From: Capronia americana
Lineage: Eukaryota; Ascomycota; Eurotiomycetes; Chaetothyriales; Herpotrichiellaceae
Direction of reading: 5' to 3'
DNA: 64,000 nt
NCBI GenBank assembly: GCA_016110215.1
Contig: JADWQD010000003.1
Location: 2,542,001 to 2,606,000 of the forward strand
Below the pieces are notes generated by a model. That model had not been told where the DNA came from, did not search any database, and worked only from the letters and a program-made list of their open reading frames with translations. Positions 55,725-64,000 of the stretch are shown here, piece by piece. The position numbers were made by a program, and so were the translations under genes. The first letter of the stretch is position 1; each line of letters starts with the position of its first letter.

Positions 55725-56222
55725 TGGCCTGGGACCGGCGCGACAAAGGGCGTTCCGTGAAGCGTCGGGTGGAATGCGAAGGAGTCGGAGCGGAAGGAAA
55801 TTGAGGACAGGAAGGCCGGGGACGAAGATCCTCGGCCGCAAGCCCAAGCTGAACGGGGGATGGCTGGGCAGACTGTCTACCACTCACCCCACGAGAGAAA
55901 AATCCGGAGACTGCCCTGGCGCGCCCAGTCGAGATTTCCGTCGGCAATCGACCCGCGATCCACAGCCCCCATCCGATCGCGGACACTTACTGATTGAGCT
56001 CGTCAACTACCCCAAGAAAATTCTATCAACAGCCCAGGATGAGGTGTCGGGACCATCACCGAAAATGCCGGCCATCCGATGGAATTGTGGGAATGTCTGC
56101 GAATGCACCAAAGTAAAGTCGCTGATTGAAAAGTAAGCCCACCGCCCTTTCTCAGCCCGACCTGCTCTTCTCGCAATCAAGGATTCCCCCCAGCACCTGT
56201 CCGGATCATCCCTAGAACAGCA
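55725..56222. other. divergent promoter between regulator and aldo-keto reductase
   Basis: About 500 bp between start codons. A frame continues upstream of the regulator start on the minus strand but has no ATG. Confidence 0.55.
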
Positions 56223-57194
56223 ATGGCACTTAAGCGAACTTTCAAACTGAACACCGGAGCCGAAATTCCTGCTGTAGGATTCGGCACCTGGCAAGCGGCA
56301 CCGCACGAAGTCGAGAATGCGGTCGAAATTGCGCTCAGAGCTGGGTACAGACATCTAGACTGCGCAGCGATCTACAGAAACGAGACGGAGGTCGGCCTTG
56401 GAATCAAGAAAAGCGGCGTCGATCGAAGCGAGATATTCATTACGTCGAAGCTCTGGAACTCGAAGCACGACCCAAAGGATGTCGAGGCAGCGCTCGATCA
56501 GTCGCTGAAGGACCTTGGTGTCGAATACGTCGACCTGTACCTAATGCACTGGCCAGTGGCCTTTGCTTCTGGAAACCGTTGGTTTCCTCTCGACGACAAC
56601 GGTGTCTTCAAGCTGTCCAAAGTGCACTTCAACGAGACGTGGAAGGCGATGGAGGCACTATTGAAAACTGGGAAGACTCGGGCGATTGGCGTCTCCAATT
56701 TCAACATTCGCCGCCTGAAAGAACTGCTCTCTGTCGCCGAGGTAGTGCCCGCGGTGAACCAGGTCGAAGCACATCCGTATCTCCAACAACCTGATTTGTT
56801 GGACTTCTGCAAGGAGAAGGGCATCTTGATCCAGGCATACAGTCCTCTCGGAAACAACACCACGGGGGAGCCGAAGACCGTGGATGACCCAGAAGTTCAT
56901 GCGGTCGCCGCATCTTTGGGGATGGACCCGGGTCAAGTGCTTGTCAGTTGGGGGGTTCAACGTGGCACTATAGTACTTCCGAAGAGTGTTACCGAGAAAC
57001 GCATCAGGGGCAATTTCCAGGACGCCGTTCTTCCGAATGAGGCCATGGAGAGACTGAATGCTCTTGAGAGGCATAAACGATTCAACTTTCCTTCGAGATG
57101 GGGTTATGACATCTTCGATGAAGCCGGTGAGGAGGAGGTAGCCAAGATCGCCAGGGAGTCGGGTCCTGAGAATCTGCAGAAGTTCACGGTCTGA
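56223..57194 (+). CDS. aldo-keto reductase (glycerol dehydrogenase/GCY1-like)
   Basis: Single exon, 323 residues. The catalytic tetrad is complete: Asp46 and Tyr51 (HLDCAAIYRNE), Lys76 (FITSKLW) and His109 (LYLMHWPV). The NADPH-binding end reads GTIVLPKSVTEKRIRGN. AIGVSNFN and NQVEAHPYLQQPDLLDFC are the standard AKR signatures. Such enzymes reduce aldehydes and sugars with NADPH; resemblance is to the fungal glycerol/glyceraldehyde and GCY1 group. It is divergent from a Zn2Cys6 regulator and convergent, with only 79 bp between, with the PAQR gene. Confidence 0.95.
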   Translation: MALKRTFKLNTGAEIPAVGFGTWQAAPHEVENAVEIALRAGYRHLDCAAIYRNETEVGLGIKKSGVDRSEIFITSKLWNSKHDPKDVEAALDQSLKDLGVEYVDLYLMHWPVAFASGNRWFPLDDNGVFKLSKVHFNETWKAMEALLKTGKTRAIGVSNFNIRRLKELLSVAEVVPAVNQVEAHPYLQQPDLLDFCKEKGILIQAYSPLGNNTTGEPKTVDDPEVHAVAASLGMDPGQVLVSWGVQRGTIVLPKSVTEKRIRGNFQDAVLPNEAMERLNALERHKRFNFPSRWGYDIFDEAGEEEVAKIARESGPENLQKFTV

Positions 57195-57273
57195 GCGCAC
57201 GGTACTTTGTTGTGATAGATTCCAAGTAGAATGATAGACGGCGACGTAGACTGGCCAAATTATCGCTTGCAAG

Positions 57274-58239
57274 TCACGCTCCCCTCGCCGGGCAGATTCT
57301 TTGATGCTGATAGTTCCAATCGAATGCCACCCAGACACCGTACAAGTGTACGTGGCTCGCCATTACCACAAAGACGTGGAAGAACTGGTGTGATGATAGC
57401 CAGATGTCAAAGCGGCCTGGCCATACGGACTCCGGAATCCGCGTGATGAAGAAGAATGCACCGATACCATAAACAAGGCCTTCCAGAAACCAATAAGGCA
57501 TTCCAGAGCGCACCCACATCTCGCTCCAACCATAAAGGACGAGGCCGTGGATGATGGGCGCAAAGCCTGACAATGCGGTGGAAATGAAAGCCCACGTCCG
57601 ATGACCCCGATACTTCAAGCCCTGCAACTTGGGATGCAAAACCAACGTAGCGGTGACCAGGCTGAGGGAGATAATCATGGTCCAATAGACCCGACGGAGA
57701 ATGGGTTCGCAATAAAAACCAACGTAGATGCCGGAAAAGAAGCTTCCCAGTATCAGTGTTAGGATGCCAACATAATCGAACCTCAGCATAAGATTCTCGA
57801 CGTCTTTCGAATGGCAAATCATGGTGTGGTAACTGCAAGAAAGCAGCATAGTAACAATTGCGGCGTTGACTTGGAGGCTGAAGACAGCGTGGTCTGCTAT
57901 CGATGCCTCGGGATAGAAATAGTTGAGACCACTATGGATGAGAACTTGCCCGAACATAAGACCGACAGCTGGTATGAGGTGGGTGTATATGTTCAGTGAT
58001 TCGTTGTGGAGATGCCCGAGAGAAAGCAGGCAGATGATCCATGAGTTGGACACTGGTCGATATCCTGATCTGCAGAAGTGGTTGTCTTGATACCATTCCG
58101 GCAACTCCTCGAACGTAAGAAGTCTGTAATGTTTTGACCTGAATGGCTGTACCAAATCCTCCTGAAGTCTCGGAACACTTGGTGCCCGTGGCCGAACTAG
58201 TTTCTCTTTCGGTCGTCGATACGCCAAGATAAAAGACAT
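57274..58239 (-). CDS. PAQR/Izh-type seven-pass membrane receptor (haemolysin III family)
   Basis: Single exon, 321 residues. After a cytosolic N-terminus (FEELPEWYQDNHFCRSGYRP) come seven hydrophobic segments. The metal-site signatures of the family are present: SLGHLHNESLNIYTHLIP, SCSYHTMICHS, FDYVGI and, near the end, SSHQFFHVFVVMASHVH. The family includes adiponectin receptors and yeast Izh proteins, which affect zinc and lipid (sphingolipid) homeostasis. A 9-bp repeat array lies in its upstream region. No link to the metabolic clusters is evident. Confidence 0.93.
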   Translation of the reverse strand: MSFILAYRRPKEKLVRPRAPSVPRLQEDLVQPFRSKHYRLLTFEELPEWYQDNHFCRSGYRPVSNSWIICLLSLGHLHNESLNIYTHLIPAVGLMFGQVLIHSGLNYFYPEASIADHAVFSLQVNAAIVTMLLSCSYHTMICHSKDVENLMLRFDYVGILTLILGSFFSGIYVGFYCEPILRRVYWTMIISLSLVTATLVLHPKLQGLKYRGHRTWAFISTALSGFAPIIHGLVLYGWSEMWVRSGMPYWFLEGLVYGIGAFFFITRIPESVWPGRFDIWLSSHQFFHVFVVMASHVHLYGVWVAFDWNYQHQRICPARGA

Positions 58240-60477
58240 CTTTACCCCTGATTACGAGCGGTGCCGGCGTCAGGGGTTGAACCTCAAGCGTCTGGCGTCG
58301 CGAGCGTGAAAATTGACAGCAGAGGGTTGTCGGCTTGGTCGGCTTGGTCGGCTTGGTCGGCTTGGTCAACTTGGTCAACTTGGTGTATCTTCGACTGTCC
58401 TGACACAGGAGAAAAAGATTCACATGGGCGAAAATGCTGCAATTTGAAGTCCAGCCTCCGACGCCGGCTGGATCTGCAGATCGGGAAACTAGTGCTCGCT
58501 TCGCCCAACCATTTCGCACTGGCTCCTGGCAGCGACAAGCCGGCGACTCCCGCGGCATCGCCGGTACAGTATCAGCATCGTCATCGCTCGCTTACCTAAA
58601 GGTTTGGCTGCACGATGCGACCGCTTTCTAGATGCCTGTAACTGAGCATGGATCGCACGCTGGGATGCCGGCACATTTCGATATATGTACATAGTAGGCG
58701 GTACCGAGTCTGTCGCCCACTTTCAGTAGTAAGCGATCCGGAGCGAGACCCTGTTTGCAACTGTGCGGGAGAAATTACTGTTGGCGCTCTGCTCCGCTGT
58801 CGAACCGCTAAGTCGAACCAGTTGTCCGCCTGGCGACTGAGCCTTATCTTGGTTCTTTCTCTTAAACATTCTCCCGTGCAACCCCCGAAACATCCGCAAA
58901 TTCTAGCCCGCAAACTTTGGCAAGCTGTGATTGTGCCGATGATGATTGCAAATTATGAGACCGGTGCCATTTGGTGGCAATACAGTAATTTCGCGGCTCA
59001 ATATATACCAAAGCTTGGGCGAGATCGAAGTCGAGGAGGAAAGGATACTTCATCCTTGGTGGTCACGGCCAAAAGGAGCTGTCGATCAGTTCGAAATCTC
59101 TTGGGACGCAGTACCCTCGTTTGGACCGCTCAACTTCGTGCATTGGCTAGAGAGCCTCATCCTCTCTACCAGCGTCAGTCCCAAATGCGGCGCGTCCCAT
59201 CAGGTTGAAAAAGTAAACTTGCCACGGGGTTTCGTTTGGCTCCTGTAGCTTGTCGCCACTGCCGCCTTTTACCTCTCGTGCGAAGTTGCAATGCTAAGTA
59301 TTTTGCTGCCGGCAACGAGGGTCGCCATGGCAGAAATGCTGTTCGGGTTGTTCGGCAAGAATTTAGATGTCTCCACAAATGAGCAAGCAAAGACGGCGCA
59401 GAGCAACAGCGTGGCGAGAACGTCCTGTAGAACTTGTGTCGAGACAATGTTCTGCTTGGGGCAAAGGCATTTGAATCCGTAAAGGTGCCGTTCCATTCAC
59501 CAAGTAGCACGAACGGTCTGATGTCGTTTTAGTTGACCGGCGCAGAGGATGGGCATTTCTGTGCATAAGTCAGGGATGCTGCACAGCTGACAGGAGACGC
59601 AGTGTGTCGGCTTTCCCGAGCATTTCGCTGGCTGGGACGCCGTCACGTCCGTCCACGACGGCGGGGAAAATGTTTGTCGAAGTTTTATCGGAGCAGGCAG
59701 AAAGCATTCCAGCGGATAGCCATATAACTTCGAGAAGACCGAGTAAATGGCTTATCACAAGCTGGGATTAAAGGCAACATTGCGAAGTTTAATATTGCCT
59801 CACCTGCGGCCCCCTTCAAAAATGGGACTGGGTGTCTCAACCCTGCGATCGAGCGTCGGGTGGCCGCGGCCTTGTTATCTCGACCGCAGCGTGCAGCTTC
59901 GACCGACATTTCAGGCAGCGTTCGATACTGCAGTTTTCGGCCAAAGACACTGGTGTTGATCTCGCAGTATTTGCACGTGTAGTTTTGGAAGGGAGGGGGC
60001 GTAGTGGACTTTGGGACTTTGTGCACCAAGCAATACTTGGATAAAGCCTTCCTTCCTGTCCTGAGAAATAATGGTGTTTACTGTATTACAGGTGGTGTTG
60101 TGGTGTGAACAGGCGAGGTAAAGGGAGGGAGCTTGGCGCCTCAAGCAGAGTAAAATCTGCTCGGCGCTCACTTGGGGATCACCCCCCGCCCGTGCCGCTT
60201 TTACAACCGTCACCTCACGACTCACCATCTCTCACCCTTTTCTCACCTTCTACTCACTCGCCTACTCACCCTCCACATCGCCTTTATCTGCGACGGTCTC
60301 AATATAGCCTACCTTTATATCTACACGCTAGGCAGTGGATATGGCCCGTTTCTAGCTCCCCTGGGACAGGGTTCTACCCTTCTTTCTTTACCGCTAAAGG
60401 CACCCTTCTATCCCCTCTAGATTCCCCCTCCGGTTTCGTTCCTATAGAGTACAAAATAGAGTTTAACGTTAGCCTAG
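58240..60477. other. long region without a convincing gene
   Basis: About 2.2 kb. The first part is the PAQR upstream region with a 9-bp repeat. Frames at 58648-59208 and 60105-60644 are open by length only and show no domain. The stretch 60180-60420 is strongly pyrimidine-rich on the plus strand. No tRNA was found. Confidence 0.5.
58331..58384. repeat. 9-bp minisatellite in PAQR upstream region, six copies
   Basis: Four copies of CGGCTTGGT are followed by two of CAACTTGGT, 92-145 bp before the PAQR start codon. On the gene's strand the unit is ACCAAGCCG/ACCAAGTTG. Confidence 0.9.
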
Positions 60478-60912
60478 CCGGGCGTCTGGCGACGAAACTT
60501 CTTCCAAGCGTTCGTAGGGGGTGTCCCATACAACTCCGGACAGATCTGGTTGGTCATTCTAGTCAGCATCTATGCCAGCTGGGCTATTTTGGCAATCATG
60601 TTGCTCACTGTGCTCGCTATGTTCCGATGGCGAGCATTGAATGAGAAAATAATGATGCCGAGGGAACCAACCACCCGGCTGCGTGTTTTGCTCTTGGTCT
60701 GCAACGACGACAACGTCCTTCGGCAGGAAATGCAAGGGTGCAAAACGCTGGGTCCGAGAGAACGAGCTGAAAGGGTGACGGCGCGAGGTGGGTTGTATTG
60801 GGGTGGCTGGCTTACACAGCCTGATGGCTCGCAGCGATGGTGTGTGGATAAGGAAAGCGGTCCAGGATCCGGTATGAACATGATACAGTATAAGTTATCT
60901 GCAAGCATTTAG
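60478..60912 (+). CDS. possible small membrane protein, incomplete model
   Basis: An open frame of about 145 codons without an early ATG. It contains a strong membrane segment (IWLVILVSIYASWAILAIML) followed by a basic flank (FRWRALNEK). A plausible soluble end reads ARGGLYWGGWLTQPDGSQRW. It could be the last exon of a gene whose first exon I could not find, or chance. The stop is at 60910-60912. I do not recognise the family. Confidence 0.3.
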   Translation, partial: PGVWRRNFFQAFVGGVPYNSGQIWLVILVSIYASWAILAIMLLTVLAMFRWRALNEKIMMPREPTTRLRVLLLVCNDDNVLRQEMQGCKTLGPRERAERVTARGGLYWGGWLTQPDGSQRWCVDKESGPGSGMNMIQYKLSASI

Positions 60913-61054
60913 ATGTTAATATCTCTGTGGGTATAATACAAGTCATGGGTATCTCTCTTTTGTCATATAAAGCTTCAACGCTTGCAAAACAAAACAAACA
61001 CAATCAAGCATAGCATGAGTTCCAGTTTCGCTACACGGGGCAACATTTTCGATG

Positions 61055-64000
61055 TCACCGCCGACCAATTAGACGCTTAACGATCTCGTACGCAAGGGAC
61101 ATATCTTTCTGACCTCCCTTGCCGCCTTTGCTTTTCTTCTCGCTCAGTAGCAAGTCAGCAAAATCACGCTTTTGTTTCTGTACATTGACGATTTCTTCCT
61201 CGTAGGAATCTTTCATCAAGAATCGAATTGTTGTGACAGGTCTCGTTTGGCCCATGCGATGAATGCGAGCGAATGCCTGATCTTCGACGGTCGGGTTCCA
61301 TTGTGGCTCCAGGATGTAAGCACGGTTAGCGGCAGTCAGGTCCAAGCCTACTGCGCCACATGAGATGGTGATCAGGATGACTTTGATTTCTGGATCAGTC
61401 CTGAACCGAGAGAGTGCGTCTTTGCGGTCGTGCTCGCTGACCGTGCCGTCAAAGCGTACAAAGGGGATAGAGGCAAGTGACAGTGCGAAATCACACAGGT
61501 CTAGTGTCATGCGCCATGCTGAGAACACGACGGACTTTGCAGTCGGGAAAGCTTGCAGGCCATTGATCAGGGCTCGGATCTTGGTGGGATAGTCGCCGAG
61601 TTTCAACTGGTCGACAGAAGTCCGGTGCAGATATGAGGAGGGATCGGTGACGCGCACGGTCTGTACGGTACAGGGCGGATTGTGACCACACCACCCCAGG
61701 GAGAACCCATCATTGTGTTGAGCTTCAAGATTGCAGTTTCCACATAGGTAGTTTTCGCAGTGAGATATTGCAGGTTCTCCTCTCAGCACATCGAATGCGG
61801 GGGCGCCTGAGCAATTGTCACTTGGTCCTGTCGCGGATGCAATATTAGTCGCGCACTTGCAGCAGGAGGTATCGCCGGCCATCAACAGGTTGTCGAAGAT
61901 CTCTTGAGCCTCGGTAACATAGGGTCTGAAATGCTTTATGTCTGCAAGGGTGCCAAAATTACATGTCAGACGGAGTGCATTGAGGCCTTTCAAAGCGTTT
62001 CTCTTCGTGGACGTATCGGTTGATGCTCTTTCTTGGTTGAGAATGCTCATGACCTGTGTCTCCAGTGGCTCGTACAGTTCGAGCTCCGTTGGACTGAATG
62101 GTAGAAAGGTATCATGGTGGATACGTGCAGGAAGAACAAGAGACTTCCTCGACCGACGAAGGCTCACGGATGCGATGATTCGCATCAACCTTTGCATTGC
62201 AGCTTCGGGATCGGTCTTCTGCCAGAGATCGATAATATCTCTCGCGAAAACTGTCGGGTCGTGATAAGGGTGCACTCTAAGAAATTGTAGAAGTGCACGG
62301 AAGTCGGTGAGATGGTTTTGTATAGGTGTGCCTGTAATCGCCCATCGCCTGTCTGCCTTCAGAGCACATATTGCCTTCGCAGTCTGTGTATGAGGGTCAC
62401 GAACCTCTTGAGCTTCGTCCAGGATGATGCGACGCCAGCGAGCTTGAAACAGGATGCTTGAGGTTTTGGCTTCCGATGCGACTGTGTTGTAGGTGGTGAG
62501 GATCACATCGAAATTGTTGATTTGGGAGAGCTGAGAGAGCCGATGATTGCCGTGGTGCTTGGTCCACCGCATCCTTCCTGCGTGCAAATGTGTAGACAGC
62601 TGCTCTTCCCACATGTGCAGTAATTGCGGAGGCACAATGACCAAGGTACATCGCATGTCCTGGCTGCAGGATCGTGGCAGAGCGAGCATTCCAGCATTGC
62701 CACCGCTGTCCAAGTCAGAGGCAACGAGCGAGATGGCTGTCAAGGTCTTTCCCAGACCCATGTCATCAAGCAGAAGCCCTCCTCTGAATTCTTCAGGCGG
62801 CTCCTCCTGGACGTCGTCGTTGATTGTGTTCCAATACATCAGGACGCCACAAACCTCTGTCGTCTTCCAGATATCTTTGAGACCATTTTCGGCACACCAG
62901 CCACGCTCTCTCGTTTTCATAAAATAGAGACCCTGCCGCTGGTGTTTATGGAGTGGCGTGCACAGAGCTGACGGTACCTCTGCTTCGGGAAGATCCCCGT
63001 TGAAGTCTAGGTGGTTTAGATGATCTGTTGAGAGCTCTTGGTTGACTGTGTTGTCATGACGGGCAAGAAGTGCTGTGTCTACAGTCATTGGAGCATCGCT
63101 ATCCTGGCCACAGAGCTTGTGTGGGTTTCTGTATCGAACGTTTCGGGCACAGCCGGCTGGAGGGTCTTGCAGGCAGACATCGTAGTCTTCGAAAAAGTCT
63201 CCCACTTGGTCGTACAGAAGGTAAGGGCCGTAGATAATTGCCGCCAGGGTCGCACGAACTTCTGAGAAGAGACGACCATCACTATGTTTTGGGCGTTGAG
63301 TATTGGCGCGTGATAAGACACACCGGACCTGGATCGAGATCCTGGAATCCGAATCTAGCTCACGAAGGATCTTGGCGGTTCGTAAGTCGAGCTGCCCAAT
63401 GATCGAGCGATCGTCGAGAAATACCGACCCATTATCGTAACTGAGGCCGACATTGTGCAACACGTGTATCTTGACAAGAGTTGTAGGCAACACCCGGGGG
63501 TTGTTTGGGTTCAAGGCTAGGGGCATAGGGCCCACCTGGAACGCTCAAGTTAGCTATAGGTCTCTCTTAAGCGATGGACTAGTGTAACGAAGAGACTGTT
63601 GACGGACCGTTCCAAAGCAGACCTCTTCGGTAGGTGACTGCAAGCTTTGAAAGCCGTTGCTCTGACCAGTGGCTGGACTGAACAATACGTCACTCTCATC
63701 TGCGAGAATGCGTCGAATGCTTTCGAGTGTCTCATCTTCGAAGCTAGGAGCAACTCCTTGGGGGGCAATATCTCGGAAGTGCAGGATACTCAAGAGGTCT
63801 TCCTCCTCGGCTCCTGCGCTGGCAGCCTCGATAGGCGGAACAGGCCCAGCGCGGAACTGGCTGTCTTGGTCTAACCATGTAAAGTCGTCAATATCTTGGT
63901 TCATGGAAGTAAAGACATCGTCACGACGTGCTTCATCAGTCCGCCTTCGCTTCGAGGGCGGTTCGCCATGTTCGCGCAGCGCTCGATAGCCTGTTGATGG
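61055..64000 (-). CDS. SNF2-family helicase, Rad5/ULS1-like (5' end outside window)
   Basis: Exons on the minus strand are 64000-63608 (open to the window edge) and 63535-61055. The 72-bp intron has a GTCCGT donor and a GCTAACTT branch site. The N-terminal part has a basic nuclear-signal-like SKRRRTDEARR. Helicase motifs are motif I LLLDDMGLGKTLTAISLVA, Ia CTLVIVPPQLL, II IILDEAQEVRD, III RWAITGTPIQN, V GLDLTAANRAYILEPQWNP and VI FARIHRMGQTRPV. Between the two lobes lies a Cys-rich stretch (TSCCKCATN, then HCENYLCGNCN and WCGHNPPC) in the position of the RING finger of Rad5/SHPRH relatives, though irregular. It is a nuclear DNA-dependent ATPase, probably in repair or SUMO/ubiquitin-linked remodelling. 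Confidence 0.9.

Noticed and set aside
58648..59208. A 186-codon frame on the plus strand
   Set aside because: No recognisable domain, membrane pattern or codon-like composition; left as noncoding.
60105..60644. A 179-codon frame in a pyrimidine-rich stretch
   Set aside because: Composition is driven by CT-rich DNA, and it competes with the membrane-segment frame at 60478-60912.

Overview
The window is nuclear DNA of a filamentous ascomycete (Pezizomycotina). The evidence is short spliceosomal introns (about 50-165 bp, GT..AG, several with CTAAC/CTGAC-like branch sites), two Zn2Cys6 regulators, Dal5-type and DHA1-like major facilitator transporters, a fungal GH79 glycosidase, and one AT-rich repeat-filled island. 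The dense set of oxidoreductases would suit a catabolically versatile group such as the Chaetothyriales, but that placement is inference. I resolved 30 loci. Exon joins were read by hand from splice signals and frame continuity.

Region A (1-13.5 kb): the end of a bZIP regulator, two separate FMN-dependent NtaA/SnaA-type monooxygenases, an MDR-type reductase, a Baeyer-Villiger monooxygenase and a Dal5-like anion permease. Together these look like an uptake-and-oxidation gene set, perhaps for nitrogen- or sulfur-containing organics. Region B (14-22.7 kb): a secreted GH79 glucuronidase, an SR-type RNA-binding protein, an unusual fusion of a FAR1/GCM-like zinc-finger domain to the riboflavin-pathway reductase RIB7, and an alpha/beta hydrolase. 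Region C (22.7-25 kb): an AT-rich island with a 36-bp inverted repeat pair, several minisatellites and a tRNA-like B-box, followed by a small membrane protein.

Region D (25.3-36 kb): an old-yellow-enzyme-type flavoenzyme, an SRPBCC protein, a divergent zinc alcohol dehydrogenase / aldehyde dehydrogenase pair, a frameshifted nitroreductase and an MFS transporter. Region E (36.9-52.3 kb) looks like a degradation cluster: P450, acyl-CoA synthetase, a small cytochrome b5, a 1086-residue amidohydrolase-FAH-alpha/beta hydrolase fusion enzyme, an ACMSD-type amidohydrolase, two short-chain dehydrogenases and a Zn2Cys6 regulator. A plausible flow (inference) is import, hydroxylation by P450 with b5, CoA activation or decarboxylation, dehydrogenation, then C-C and ester hydrolysis by the fusion enzyme.

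Region F (53.3-64 kb): a second Zn2Cys6 regulator divergent from an aldo-keto reductase, a PAQR/Izh membrane receptor, about 2.2 kb with no convincing gene, a doubtful small membrane protein, and the 3' part of a Rad5/ULS1-like SNF2 helicase that runs off the right edge. The strongest leads are the trifunctional fusion enzyme and the zinc-finger-RIB7 fusion.
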